From Nectonema munidae (taxonomy: Eukaryota; Nematomorpha; Nectonematoida; Nectonematidae), in NCBI GenBank assembly GCA_030549495.1, contig JAUIRK010000090.1, positions 124,001 through 188,000 on the forward strand: DNA of 64,000 nt. The letters run 5' to 3'. The notes under the pieces are model-generated. The model was not told where the DNA came from, searched no databases, and saw only the letters and a list, made by a program, of their open reading frames with translations. Within the stretch, counting starts at the first letter, position 1, and the number at the start of each line of letters is the position of its first letter. A program made the translations under genes and the position numbers. Below are positions 1-12,429 of the stretch, piece by piece.

Positions 1-1081
1 ATTCTCATAAATTTATTTTCGATTTAACAAATCAATGTTAACATCATTTGATTCTTGTTAACTGGCACAAAATAGAAATAAATACGCTCCATTATTTCAA
101 GCTAAATTGAATGAGTTTTTTTTAGATCTGCTTCAATGAAATATATTCGTGAATGCACAATTTAAATGATGATGTCAGTGAGTTAGTTAACTAATGACTT
201 TTTATTTTTATATGTTGTCAAATTTTCTATTTTTCATTTATTTTAATAATAAACTTTCTAGTTCATAGATAACACGGGTGCGAATTTAAATTTTATTTTT
301 GTAATAAAATTTTATGGATGTTGAAATCAATAAAAAAAAACCCCCAGAGTGAAGATGAAGAAAACTACCATGGAAAAATCTCATCCCGCATAATGGGGTG
401 AATCTGGAGGTAGCTTCTTCGGCTAATATATAAATGTGATGTACCGATATCAAATTTTAACAACTTTTTTTTTTCTAAGCAGAATTTTTTTTGACCCGGA
501 TACGTTTATTTTGTAAAAAAATGAGCTTTTCTCGCGCTGTTCCTTCTAAACTTGTTCCTACAACTAAACTTTAGATGAAGGTAAAACAAAATTGACAAAC
601 CATGTTATAAAGGAGAAATATAAGTATTCAAAAATGAAGGAAAATTTAGCTGAAGTTATTTGTTCTAGTATAAACTTTAATTTGTCTATTGGTTCAGCAG
701 ATAAAATCGGTGAACAGTAGTAATATATTTGCCAATTAAGACGCTACCGATGCTGATCTAATCGATACAGCAGCACTAGTATCTAAGTTTCTTATCTTAA
801 GCCTCTGAAGATCAGTGGGACACACTAATGTCCAAAAATACACCGTTGCTCTTAATAGCCAAATACGCCGAAATATACTCTTAGATACACTAGGCTAAAT
901 AAACGCTGAAGTATACGAATATCACTTAGTTGGTGCGATCAAATTTTTTACCGTAAGTAGGGCGATGGGGTATTAAAATATCTCAATATTTATTTAAACA
1001 ATCATCAAAAAAACTTATGAAAAAAACGGATAAGTACAAGACTTAAAAAAAATATTTAGAAATTTTATAAAGTAATTTATC
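1..1081. other. A+T-rich intergenic DNA, no gene seen
   Basis: I see no coding frame of note on either strand. Positions 958-980 resemble the reverse complement of 4256-4278 (core TAGTGCGGTGGGGTATT against TAGGGCGATGGGGTATT), which could be the two ends of a mobile element enclosing the piggyBac remnant. Confidence 0.4.
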
Positions 1082-1115
1082 TTAACGCCATCTAAAAAAA
1101 TAAAACTTTTAAAAT

Positions 1116-2701
1116 TTATGTGTATGTATTTACACAATTTTCACACAATACTCTTTGATGATTTTTACAGATATGACTTTTACACGTCATGCATTCAACT
1201 TTTGTTTTTCTATCTTCTTTTCTTGCGCAAAACTTGCATCTTGAAACTTTATAATAACTCGAACTTATGGGCTGTTCTTGAGGATCTTTTTATACACAAG
1301 ATGGAATCAATGTTTTGAAACATTTTGGTATACTTTTGATTGCTTGTCTTCTTTTCAATGAGTTACTCAACTTGTAAACTATATGATTATATTGCATAAC
1401 GCATAAAATATACACATTGGCCATCTTCTGGTTCGTCTCGCCACATTATATTTAGAAGAAAGCTGATCTACTAAATCAAAACCTTATTTTGTTTCGTTAT
1501 AAAAATTAATAATCTCTGGTGTTTGCTTTTCTGTATTGCCGATACTTGCTTCGTGATGCATGCTAGATAGAAGCGTTACAACATTATTTCCTTTAGGGAC
1601 ACAAGAAACCAAAGTTAAATCTTTAGTAAAAAGAAACTTACTTAAATACATATCTTTAATGTCATTTGTAAAGTGCTTAGGAATTCCTTTTCTGTTCTTC
1701 CTAATTGTTCCTACAAGCGTTAGCCTGTGAGTCTTTCAAATCAAGTGCTAGGTCCAATACCTGTGTACTAGGTTGTCAGTGGTGATGTTTCGAGCAGCCC
1801 CTGATATTGGTTTGATCAAGTGTATCACCACCTCTCTAGGAGAATTACTAAGAAACCTCTCACCTTTTTGCTTTCCTACATAAATTTCTAAATTTAAAGT
1901 GTAAAAGGATCTTGTATTAACTAAACAACAAACTCTGATTCCATAGTTCTTTGGTTTTGAAGTTCCAAAACTACATCTAAGCGAAAAATAGCTTCGTCAA
2001 TAGTAAGATACTCGTGTGGACTATATAATGACTTACAATTCTCTACATACGCATCAAAGAACTCTCTAATTTCTGCCAATGTATCGCTTTCTCGCCTACT
2101 TGTTCTAGTACTTTTATCATCAAATCAAATACATCGACATAAAAATAAAAATCTGTGGGAAGAGATTACGCTTCTTAAAAAGTCGCACCCAAAACCGATG
2201 CCATTCCAAACATCATTAAAATTTAAATTATTTGAATGAAGCGCTCCCGTTATAAATAATACACCCAAAAAAGCGTTAATTTCTAAAATATCAGCTTCCC
2301 TTGAATGACTAAGATCTTTGTAATTCATTTGCACAGATTTTATGAAAACGTTAGTGTTTTTCATAATTGAACTTATCATTACATCATTAAAAAAAAGTTC
2401 AAACTACTCTAAAATAGTTAAATTTTTCTTCTTGCTTTTGCCTTTCAGTCCAGGGAGGTGAGTAATATAATATTATGTTTTCTAATTCGAGAATTTTTAG
2501 GCATTGGTGTTTTTTGCACCCAAGATTGTTAAACGCCTGGCAAGTGCTTTCAATAGCATTCTCATCAAAATTCACTTCACTATCAGAAAGATGATCAGAA
2601 TTTTCTTGAACGTAAGATTCAGAACTATCTGAAGAATGGACATTCTCTTGAATAGGAATGCTTTCTTGCAGTAAATTTCTAATTTCATCGATTAGAGACA
2701 T
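1116..2701 (-). pseudogene. piggyBac-type transposase pseudogene (copy 1)
   Basis: A decayed cut-and-paste transposase of the piggyBac (DDE_Tnp_1_7) family. The minus strand begins with an acidic, Ser/Asp-rich N-terminus (2701-2399). A frameshift follows, then the conserved segment near 2379-2125 (FLGVLFITGALHSNN; RFLFLCRC). Further on come a DEAIFRLR block near 2000, a GTIRKN block near 1700, an LVDQLSSKYN block near 1450, and a complete C-terminal Cys/His zinc domain at about 1230-1116 (CKFC, CMTC, CKNH, CENC). At least two in-frame stops are visible: a TAG in the DNLVHRYWT region and a TAA just before GFDLVDQL. There are also several frameshifts, so it cannot make an active enzyme. The zinc domain is the best-preserved part. 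The sequence TTAACGCCATCT lies just beyond the stop at 1082-1093. The same 12-mer sits beyond the 3' side of another piggyBac remnant near 24.9 kb. Confidence 0.85.
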
Positions 2702-4863
2702 AAAATTTCACAAACAGACGTGACGCAAAGGTTCGAGATCAAAGCTTTAAAATGATACAAAGTGGGAAAACAATAATGAAAAGACAAAGATGCAAAATGA
2801 AGAATGTTGAAACATTAGATTTTGTTTATAAATGATCAATAATGTGCAACTACAAAGTGGTAAGATGTATAATAAAGGCAACGTTTCAAACTTTCAGTTT
2901 GCAGTACGCGATGCTTTGAGTTCATGTGTGATATATCACATTTTATTCGTAAACAATCAAACGAAAAATATTTTTGTGTATGGTTGATTCATATTTGATT
3001 ACTTATCTTCATCACCACCATCGATATTAATAGCGCCAAGATGTCTGCTATCAGACTTTTTCTTTCACATATGTGTTATGTAACTCTCCTTTATATCTAC
3101 AAATTTTTTTTATTAGATTTGTCAATTACATATTCTTAAAATTGCATATAGCGGCAATTTTGTAATAAAAAAGTGTTAAGCATTTTTATTCTAGAAGCTC
3201 AAACTAAACCTGTAAAATAACTCAAAAACATTACAAAAATGCACTAGCCTTATTTAAGATTAAATTTTTGAACTTTGGGAACTACTAAGCTTTTTTATAC
3301 TAAAAGTTTGGAAAACAAAGTAACTGAAAATTTCAGAGTTTAGTAACTTTATTATGTGAACTTTTGGCATAAAAATGCTTAGTAGTTATGTCTCGCGATA
3401 TGAAATTTTAGGCTGTCTCTAGCGTTTCTCATTTTTTTTACATCTTGGACTTTCACTCACAATTCCGATTTTTGTTTGTAAACACCTTAAATCTCAAAGT
3501 TATATTCACAATCATTCGCAATCCCCACTTCTAGTCCTTATCCTTTGGAATACCACTTTTATTTGTAAGCCCTGTTCATCAGTAATTATATTCTTCTTTT
3601 TAATAATATGACTTTTTTGAAAAATTATCCTCAATGCCAATGAAAAATTGCATTCCAATTTTTAGAATAAGCTCGGAAAAATAGAGAAATGAGAAATGCA
3701 TCATCAAAAATAGAAATTATCACGTGTATTTGCGTAAAACGGTCACCAAAATTAATGTCATAAATAAATTTATTTATACTTTTTTGTTTATTTTTTTTTT
3801 TAAATAATGGTAAAAAATGTTTATTTACGACACTTTTTTATTTAAAGTGCTTTCACGAAAAAGATTTTTATTCAAGTACGACAACAACCCAAAGGTTCTA
3901 TGCACTATCATTTTGTTCAATAAACATTTGTCACTAAAATATAAAAATATAATAGATCGATTTTTCCGTTGTTCGAATCTCATAAAAAGTATGTGAGACT
4001 TTCGTAGTTTTACTGGTGAAACATCTTTTTCAATGTTGATGTTAACTTCCGAACCTAAGTCTATAAGCTATAAAATCCTGGCGTTAAACCTTCAGAGCAA
4101 CCGATAAATTGTGCATGTTTTTTTTGTTAGATTTATAATTTCTAACTTTTGTAGAACTATGATTTAGTAAATTGTCAAGATGAAAGGATACTGAAAGTAT
4201 TGAATTTTAAGGAATAGTATTTTTATGATAAATTATGATTTTGAGTTTACTGGGGTTTTAAAATACCCCACCGCACTAATTAAGTGTTTTAAAACAAATG
4301 GTACAAAATACTTTCTGGCAGGCGCTTATTTTCCGCATTTTAAGGTGCTGATTGATTGATTGATTATGATAGCTCTGTTTTCTTTTTTGCTGTTCACTTC
4401 AAAACTCATTTTAAACGTTTATTTTATTTTAACATAAAACATTCTAACTTTTTAAATTTTAACAATTTAGATGTTTTGTGTATGTCGGTATATTTCGCTA
4501 ACTTTTCGGTGTTTTCCGGTATTAAGAGAAAGCAAAATTCCATATACTTTATTGACAAATAGGAAATAGTGTTATCATAAAGCATTCCAGAATGATATAA
4601 ATAATAAAACTAAATAAAGTTAACTACTGGACAAAGTAGAGGAATAAAAATTTAATATGTATATAAATAAATAAATTCATTTAGCTAAAATCTATTTTCA
4701 ATAACAGCTGGAGCATTTTGATGATAAACTTATTCCAGCAAAGAAATGTAAATGAAGACATTTTCGCGGAAGGTAAATTTTCGCCATTTGCGAGTTAAAA
4801 ATGTTCGCGTAGTGTTATTTTCAAAATTATCTTCATATGTTATTCTTATTAATTTCTCTGCAG
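2702..4863. other. Intergenic DNA without a recognisable gene
   Basis: A+T-rich sequence between the piggyBac pseudogene and the aminopeptidase. It holds a long hairpin (3280-3387) and a short palindromic block around 4249-4266 (GGGGTTTTAAAATACCCC). Open frames here are short and lack protein-like composition. Confidence 0.5.
3280..3387. repeat. Imperfect inverted repeat (hairpin), about 48-base arms
   Basis: The left arm starts AACTACTAAGC at 3280. The right arm ends GCTTAGTAGTT at 3387. The arms stay complementary with a few mismatches to about 3327 and 3340, leaving a loop of a dozen bases. It resembles a small foldback or MITE. I see no second copy in the window. Confidence 0.7.
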
Positions 4864-5055
4864 GCGTATCAGGTTAATGCATTCGTGAAAATTTCGTATG
4901 ATTTAGATTTTAGAGTATCTGAAAGCGTGATGCATAGAATACAATTTTTTGTTTCCAAAAAGTCTATACCCTTTGAGAATTATATATTTGATAAGAGTAA
5001 AATAGCTAAATATTATTTAGAACAACAGTATGGTGAATTTACTAATTATTTTTGA
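4864..5055 (+). other. Candidate terminal coding exon (unproven)
   Basis: An open frame of 63 codons begins directly after a good splice acceptor (TTCTTATTAATTTCTCTGCAG, ending at 4863) and ends at TGA 5055, just upstream of the aminopeptidase start. Its composition looks protein-like (VKISYDLDF; KYYLEQQYGEF). I could not find an upstream exon in a matching phase: a candidate piece at 4709-4771 is open but joins in the wrong frame. I do not recognise the peptide. It may be chance or 5' UTR. Confidence 0.22.
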
Positions 5056-5076
5056 CATAATTTAGTTTAATTGAAA

Positions 5077-6981
5077 ATGAAATCGTTATATTGTTGCAAT
5101 GCTTTGTCATACATTCGAAAGGTAATGACGTCTGAGAGAATTGGCTTTTACATTATTTTCTCGTCAGACAGACACCAAAGTGAGTATATCTGTGATCATG
5201 ATAAAAAGCTTCTCTACGTATCAAGATTCTCTGGATCAAATGGAAAAGCTGTGATAACTCAGGAAAAGGCTGCCCTGTGGACAGATGGACGCTACTTTCT
5301 TCAAGCAGAAAAAGAATTAAATGACAAAGATTGGGAAGTGATGAGAGAAGGAACTGCTAATTGTCCCAAAGTTCTTGAATGGATTTCCAAAAATAATTGT
5401 GAAAATAGGGTCGTAAGCATTGATGCCCAAAGCATCTGCAAGCAGCAGTGGGAAGTTCTTAGCAAAGATTGTAAAGAATACAAACTCGAGCTTCATGCAT
5501 TAGAAAATGATATCGTTGATATGATCTGGAGGGATGATAATGGTAGGCCAAGAGTTCCTACAACTAAAATCGATCCTATCTATTTTTCAGAGAAGTCTTG
5601 GCTAGACAAAGTTTTCCTAGTTAAATTGGAAATGGAGAAACATTGCGTCGATTTTCTCATTTTATCTGCACTTGATGATATTGCCTGGCTTTTGAACCTG
5701 CGTGCTTCAGACATTCCTTTCAATCCTGTATTTTTTTCCTACGTTATTTTATCACATCACACTCTTCATCTATTTTGCTATTCAAATAATTTGAGTGAAG
5801 ATTCTTTGAAAAGTTTGGGTCTACGCGAAATTCAGAGAAACACATCATCTAAAAATTCGGTAGGTGTTTTTGAAGCATTTAATTCTTCTGCCCATTGCAA
5901 TGTTAAAATTTACTCGTATTTTGAATTCCAATCCTTTTTAAAGAATAACGTGGCACTTGGAGGGAAGCGAGTATGGATAAGTCCTTTTGAAAGCTTCTCT
6001 CTCTCCAAAACTATTGCAGAAGATGACCTTTATTCCAAACCATCACCGGTAGCTAAGTTGAAAGCCATTAAGAATGAAGGTGAGATAAATGGCATGCATA
6101 CTTCGCATGTTTTAGATTCTATTTCACTCTGTGAAACTTTCCATTGGTTAGAATCTGTTATATCTCATCAAAAAATAATGGAGTGTGATGTTGTTGATGC
6201 TCTTGTGAAGTTTAAGAAAAAACAGTTGCATTTTGTTTCCCTTAGTTTTGAAACGATTTCAAGCAGTGGTCCTAACTCAGCAATCGTTCATTACAAGCCA
6301 GAAAAAGGCCAAGACAGAGAATTGAATATGAATGAAATTTTCCTTCTTGATTCTGGTGGACATTATGATTGTGGTGGTACGACTGATGTCACAAGAACTG
6401 TCCATTTTGGTGAGCCAAGTTATTTGCAGAAGTTTAATTATACAACTGTACTTCGCAGTCATTTAGCGTTGGCTTGTGCACATTTTCCGAGTGGAACTCC
6501 TGGCTATCAATTGGATTCGATCGCGAGAAGTGTTATGTGGAATCATTCAATGGATTTTCTACATGGAACGGGCCATGGGGTAGGCTCTTACTTGTGTGTG
6601 CATGAAGGCCCCATTTTGATTTCAACTTCCTATTCACAAAAGTTTGGTGAAGGCATTGTTGAGAATATGATTGTGACAATAGAGCCAGGCTATTACGTAG
6701 ACAACGAATATGGAATAAGGATTGAAAATGCTTATCTTTGTAAAAAAGTTGATCGAAACGGTGAAAAGCCTTTTCGTGGTAAAGATTTTCTATGCTTTGA
6801 GGCACTGACTTTATTTCCTTACCAACGAAAGCTCATCATCAAAGAATTGCTTAGTGAAAAGGAAATTGATTTGATAAATGTGTATCACGAAAAAGTTATG
6901 AATGTGATTGGCAAAGAACTAAAGAATCAAAATAAAGTTGACTTGTTCAACTGGCTTCAAAAACAAACAACCAAACTGTGA
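5077..6981 (+). CDS. XPNPEP1: X-Pro aminopeptidase (aminopeptidase P, cytosolic XPNPEP1 type)
   Basis: Removes the N-terminal residue from peptides with proline in second position; a dimanganese pita-bread metalloprotease expected in the cytosol. The frame is full length at 634 residues, against 623 in human XPNPEP1, with no intron. N-terminal motifs include HQSEYI near residue 35, then FSGSNGKAVIT and ALWTDGRYFLQ. The catalytic domain keeps all metal ligands: Asp in LLDSGG (about 425), Asp in GGTTDVTRT (about 437), His in HGTGHGVG (about 500), Glu in IEPGYY and Glu in GIRIEN. There is no signal peptide or membrane segment. I chose ATG 5077; an in-frame ATG 16 codons later (MTSERIG) is the alternative start. 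A possible mRNA end signal (AAATAAATTTTAG) follows the stop at about 7010. The assignment to the XPNPEP1 branch rests on overall similarity recalled from the family. Confidence 0.95.
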   Translation: MKSLYCCNALSYIRKVMTSERIGFYIIFSSDRHQSEYICDHDKKLLYVSRFSGSNGKAVITQEKAALWTDGRYFLQAEKELNDKDWEVMREGTANCPKVLEWISKNNCENRVVSIDAQSICKQQWEVLSKDCKEYKLELHALENDIVDMIWRDDNGRPRVPTTKIDPIYFSEKSWLDKVFLVKLEMEKHCVDFLILSALDDIAWLLNLRASDIPFNPVFFSYVILSHHTLHLFCYSNNLSEDSLKSLGLREIQRNTSSKNSVGVFEAFNSSAHCNVKIYSYFEFQSFLKNNVALGGKRVWISPFESFSLSKTIAEDDLYSKPSPVAKLKAIKNEGEINGMHTSHVLDSISLCETFHWLESVISHQKIMECDVVDALVKFKKKQLHFVSLSFETISSSGPNSAIVHYKPEKGQDRELNMNEIFLLDSGGHYDCGGTTDVTRTVHFGEPSYLQKFNYTTVLRSHLALACAHFPSGTPGYQLDSIARSVMWNHSMDFLHGTGHGVGSYLCVHEGPILISTSYSQKFGEGIVENMIVTIEPGYYVDNEYGIRIENAYLCKKVDRNGEKPFRGKDFLCFEALTLFPYQRKLIIKELLSEKEIDLINVYHEKVMNVIGKELKNQNKVDLFNWLQKQTTKL

Positions 6982-7185
6982 ATTCTTGTTATCATTTCAC
7001 CAACTTTTTTAAATAAATTTTAGAATCTAATTTCATTCAACTTTAAAATCTTAGCTTGGCTCATTTGCTCTCTCGGTCCCCGAGCTTAGTGTATTTGATT
7101 ATTATTTATCACTTTAAGCTATCTTCATTGATTTTGTTGTTATATCAATCCAAAGTATAAATTTAATACATCAGACGGTGCTAGG

Positions 7186-7335
7186 AAAATTCGGTCTCAG
7201 AAAACTCGCTCTTGGAAATGGGTCTATCAGTTGACCATATAGCTCGCGAAAACTATCCAACTAATTAATCAACCAATTTATAAACCAACTCGTTTTTTTA
7301 ATTGTTATCAAAAAGTTTTTTTGAGACCGAATTTT
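7186..7335. mobile_element. Small terminal-inverted-repeat element (MITE-like)
   Basis: AAAATTCGGTCTCAG at 7186-7200 is repeated inverted at 7321-7335 (TTGAGACCGAATTTT). Weaker complementarity extends outward to GGTGCTAGG on the left and CGGTTTCCGTGC on the right. The total of about 150-170 bases without coding capacity suits a non-autonomous DNA element. The superfamily is not assignable. Confidence 0.55.
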
Positions 7336-8499
7336 CGGTTTCCGTGCATTTGGCCGAACAAAAATTTTAACAAACGGACATGTGGCCGAATAATGTACCC
7401 TTTGCATTGTAACTTCTTGTAGATAAAATTAATCATCACATAATTGGTGTATAGAAGTTATAATAATAATAAAGGAAAACAAAATTACGCTGCAAATTTA
7501 TATAGAGCAAAAGATAGCAAACTTAGAGGAAGTAAAGCAACGTCTACAAAAATTGTCAAATTGAATGTACATTTTCGGCTAAACGTTGTTACGTGAAACG
7601 TAAAAGGAAAGGTTTCATTATTACGAAGATCTTCAATTGATGAAGTAGTTTTAGGATCTCCGACTAGATTATTTGACTTGTGGAGGGAGTAAAGGATCTC
7701 TTATTGACTGATAAGTAGTTTTGAATGATCCTTGATTTGTTCCAGTACTTCCACAAAGCTTTTCCTTTTTTCTAGATAGTTGTGTTTTTTGGTACGTAAT
7801 GAATGTATATGTAAATTATGTTGTTTGTAAGGTTAAAATGTGTGCGCATGCAAAATATTATAATTAGGAAGGTTAATATAAACAATAAAGCAGGTAAATA
7901 TTTTCCTCTCCAACTTTTCTGGCCACCCATCAGATGTAGATAATTCGAAGGATCCCCTCTCCGGATGTTTTTTGGGTGGCATAACGAGTTTGTACATAAT
8001 TCGATCCAAAGGAAAGAAAAATTCCAAAAAATATTTTATTCTTGATAATAATAATAATAATAATAAGAAGAAAAGAAATTTTGGCTATATTTCTTCAAAT
8101 CGTGAAAATGTTCTCATTTTAAAATGATTTTGTTTTATACATCATTTAAAAATTAACTTTAAAAAATTCTAAATTACTGCTTAAAGGATTTTAAACGAAA
8201 GTGCGATTACTTTATGCTTTTACAAATTAAAGTATAGTGTCAGATTACTAGGCGTTCGCGTAGTTGGATGCAGTTCATGTCGGTAAACGGATGGAATCCC
8301 TGCGCTAGACTACTAAAATATAGATCCGTAAAGGTGGGCACCTGCCTCTTTATCAATGAGGATGCAAAAGCAAAATCCTGACCACGGTGTTAGATGTGGA
8401 CATCGATTTTCACCGTTCTGCGGATGTTTCTACAGTAGACAACGTTATTGTATGAGCTTAGACGTAGTAGTAATTGCGAAGGTGTGCATGAATATGAGG

Positions 8500-8632
8500 G
8501 CAAATAGAAGGCAGGTGTAAGGTTGGCTAGATACCAGAACGTCGTGGATTCAATCTAGCATCAAATTTCTGCTCATAGTTCGACGACACACGCGGTGCAA
8601 TTGTGTCTCTCAATGAAAACACCCGAAGCTCT
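8500..8632 (+). mobile_element. Diverged tRNA-derived SINE copy
   Basis: Shares the ordered blocks of the better copies at 35.5 and 53.4 kb: a degraded pol III B box (GTGGATTCAATCTAGCATC), then CTCATAGTTCGACGACAC, a GCGGTGCAATTGTG block and the end block CAATGAAAACACCC. Divergence is high, so this is an older insertion. Confidence 0.6.
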
Positions 8633-10059
8633 CCTTTAACTTACAGCTACTGTGATGTGGAAAATCGCTTGAGAGTTTTCAAGGCCATACTATGATGCCG
8701 AGTTTTATTTTTAACTCTTTGATTTAAATAAACTTTTAGTTTGACATGAGTTCCCAAAGATAATGCAAATCTTCTGATATTTAAAATTTCATTGAAAAAC
8801 AAGCAAACGATTGATGTGTCTTCACAATTTTGGTCGTCAAAGATAATAAGATAGTTTTTAAAATTTTCGAAGTCTGTGCAAGTTGCTGCATCTCCCTTTC
8901 TATAGGAATAAAAATTTTGAACTTGGGAAGTTTAATATTTTGAAACTTTCAAAGTGTTGAGAGCTTCCTAAAATATTCAAAATTTACTCAACATGTATTC
9001 AACTTTGTTTGTGCGAGTTTGCTTCATCAGAAATGAATTAGCCAACGAGATTTTGAATGGTGCAGTTCATGGACACCTGATCAACTGTCTAACTTAATCA
9101 AAAATAGTACTTATATATTTGAGCATATATTAATTAGAAAAAATTATAAACTAATAACTAGCAGATCATTAATAAAAGAAGGGAATTTATTGTTCGAAAA
9201 AGATCAAACGCATTATTATGGTTTTTTTGCTTCTCCTACTCTATTTTCTGTTCTTTGATACCGTCATATCATAAATACTAGTCCACAATCAGAACTTTTG
9301 TCTTTTTGTACTCATTCTAGCTTTCGTGTATTTTAGGTGAATATAGCGTAGAATAGGAAAAGAAGGTATTAGGCCAAAGTATTCTCCTATAACTAAAAAG
9401 CACTAATTTTTAGAAATCAGTACTTAACATTGTTACTAATTTATCAAAAGCGAGAGCTTAATTTACAATAACCTCTGAATTTCATTTTAATTCGTGGATG
9501 ACACAAATGCTCAGATAATTTTTCCTTATTTGCCAACCTTCAAAATTTGTTTTTACTTATTTTAGATGTTTCGTTTATTTGAGGGAATTTAGAAATGATA
9601 TCATAGCAACCAACAAGGCGGTCCCTTTGTCAATTCATTCCATAGCAAGTATATAAACGCAGAAAAAAGGTTATACCCCACATCTTTACACTGCAAAACT
9701 GGGACAAAAAGGGTATTGAAAAAAGTCAACAACAAAAAATACTTAAATGAGTTTTTATACTAAAAAGAGATAAACAATCGCATTTGAGGCTAAATTTTTT
9801 CAAACTCCTTTTTTTTGACATATAAATTAGTGAATTAAAAACCGAGATTCTTCTAAATCCTCCGGGATTCAGCTGAAGCAAGAGCAAAACCGGGACATCT
9901 GGCAACTCTAGCTATATGCACAATTATCTTTTTTCCCCAATCTTTGCGTCAAGATATACAAAATGAGAAAGTATAATCTCAGCTAGCACTTGACACACCC
10001 AAAATAATTACGACAGAGAATCTTTTTGTCCAAAGGCGCGAATCTTTACTTTCTTGTAG

Positions 10060-10317
10060 TCCACGCCCTATTTAAATCAATTGGACTTAGAGTGTAGCGA
10101 ACGGACCTGCGTACGACATAATTATATTACAATTGAGAATCAACGTGTGAGTTTAGGGGAATTTTCTAACGAATCTAAACGTACTTATTATTATTATCGG
10201 ATAAAATTATACAATTGCAGTGACTCGAGCTCCTTCTATCTTTTGAAACGTGGAATTTACGACGTTACAAAACTAAATGAAATTGATTATTTCAGTGATA
10301 ATAGCAGTTTAGAATGA
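10060..10317 (+). other. Exon-like open frame, function unknown
   Basis: The frame opens right after an acceptor-like tract (TCTTTACTTTCTTGTAG). It runs 85 codons without a methionine to a TGA, and looks protein-like (SERTCVRHNY; ESKRTYYYYRIKLYN). With no ATG it could only be an internal or last exon, or part of an old transposon. I recognise no family, and no upstream exon is evident. Confidence 0.22.
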
Positions 10318-12429
10318 ATATCACCGGTATTGATGTTCTTGCAGCAGGCTTGGACGAATGCAGTTGAGGAAGCGGTGGCATACGGTACGTTACGTTTCGA
10401 AATAACGCTACGATACGAAATTAGGTAGGAAAAAAATAAACTACGAAAAGTAGCGAAGTTCAGTACGATTTCCATCATTGGTACGTTTTATTTTATCGAA
10501 GCCATGAGTTGTAAATAGATTTATCAAGTTCAAGCCCGTTACCTGAGTGATAAACATATTCCAGTGTATAAGGCTTTGTGATTTATTTGTTCACCACAAA
10601 CATGTGATATAATTGAATCCATAGTCAGCCATAAAGAATATTATATAATCTATATGCGGGTGATACTAAATTTATTTGTACAGAGGATTAAATAGCAATT
10701 CATTTATTTACTTAACTTATGTACAAGAGAAAAGTAATTATTTTTTAGAGCTTCTGCATTTTGAAATGATGAAGCTTTCTGATCTGAAAAACGTTTTAAG
10801 TGATAAAAAAGCTCATGCTAAAGGGCGACATGATTGAAAACACTCTTTTTCACGTTGCACTAATTGAATTTTGAATGAACTTTTTCAACATTTTTGAATT
10901 TTACATGCATTTGTTGTTTTATCAAATTTGATGTTTTTGAATTTACTACATTATTTCAAATCAACCTCCTTAAATGAAGAATATATAAAAATTAAAAAAC
11001 ATAATATTACTTGAAATGATTGTACAAACGAGATATTGCAGGCCATTATTCGCAAGCTAAAAAAACAAAACAAATCTTTTGCTCATCTTTGATTATGCCA
11101 CTACATTTCGATTTCCAAAATTTCAATACGTTTTTTAAATATCCTATTTTTTTATTTCGAACCGTAACGTAAGCCATCACTGATTTGAGGGCAAACATTT
11201 CTTCTTTAAGTGTTATAAGCAAAAAGATTTTAACGTTTTTTGCATTCGATACACACCCTTTTGAAAGAGAGAAACGACATTCACCACGAGCATTTTATTC
11301 AATTCAAAAGTGCAAACGCAAAAGTAGATGGGCGAATATGTGTGAGCAATATTTTTCAAAGGTGATTTTTCCTTCCATAAGGGGTACACCTTTCTCTTGA
11401 CATGAATTATAGGTTGATTTTTCATTGTATTTTATTTTTCAATTCTTTTTTCCATGTTTCTCTACTTCAAATATTAATATTGTACTTCTTCAAATCTCTT
11501 TCAGCCACGTAATTCCATGTGATGCTTGGCTTCTCCTCTTTAGTTTTTCCTTCAACTTCAAGCTCCATCCCTTTCTTTACTCATTCTTCTTCATTCTTCC
11601 TTTCCAAGTGACACTGCCATCTTAGTCGATTTCTACAAATAACCATTTTCAATAGCTATACATGTTAATTGTGCGTTCTCTAATGCTCACATTGTCTGTA
11701 TTTTATGACGATTTATTCATGTTAGATTTTTTGGATATTTTCAAGTTTTGAAATACTTTCAAAGATAAATGCTTAAAATTACATTTGTTTATTGGTTAGT
11801 TAATTTCTATCACTAACTTATAAGTTTATAATAGTACTTTACTTGATAAGGCACATAGCCAGAGAGGGGTTAGAGGGGGCTGTGGATGACAGGCCCAAAT
11901 TTTTCAAACCTAAAATAGTAATTGATAGAATTTAGAAAATATTTACATCAAATTGGAATTATTTTGTCAATTTACACACTAATCTTTCTCTCTCTTCGAT
12001 AAGCGACCAATGAAAGAAATGATAAAAGCATTATAAGTATAGGACATAGAGATTTCGCCAATCTGTTCGTATCAATTTTTTTTAGTTTTAGCGCCTCCTA
12101 TATTTTTCTGGGGCTTGCATGCATATGGCGAAGCCTTAAATTTATATATATATATGTAAAGAAAGAAATGGAGAATAATTAGTAAAACAAGTTTATGATC
12201 ATTGTATCGCATTATTATTAACAAATAAATTGGAATTCTTGAATAGGACTGCTCTTTTTCTCTCCCCTTTCAGTGCGATACTGATCTTTTTTCAATTCAA
12301 TTCAGTTATATACAATTTTTGTTTAATTTTAAGATCGCCTCAAAATTAGCTGTAGTTTCCCACATTTTGAGCAGCTTAGAAGACTAAAGACACGCTTAAG
12401 AGCGAAAACAATTTTTCCGATAAACAAAG

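Larger units (their letters stand above)
6982..12429. other. 5.4-kb A+T-rich intergenic region
   Basis: No firmly supported gene. Contents seen: a short inverted-repeat element (7186-7335), a TAA/AAT microsatellite near 8045-8066, a somewhat more G+C-rich tract at 8240-8640 ending in a SINE copy, and an exon-like frame at 10060-10317. Two MITE-end-like motifs also occur: ACCGGGACATCTGGCAACTC near 9890 and a G-rich CATAGCCAGAGAGGGG near 11860. Open frames at 11185-11625 are short and antisense to one another, with no protein-like features. Confidence 0.5.

Noticed and set aside
4709-4771. Upstream exon for the candidate exon at 4864-5055
   Set aside because: It has plausible acceptor and donor sites, but the only open frame joins out of phase and meets a stop at once.
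11185-11625. Three overlapping frames of 66-71 codons
   Set aside because: They overlap on opposite strands, show no protein-like pattern and lie in plain A+T-rich DNA.
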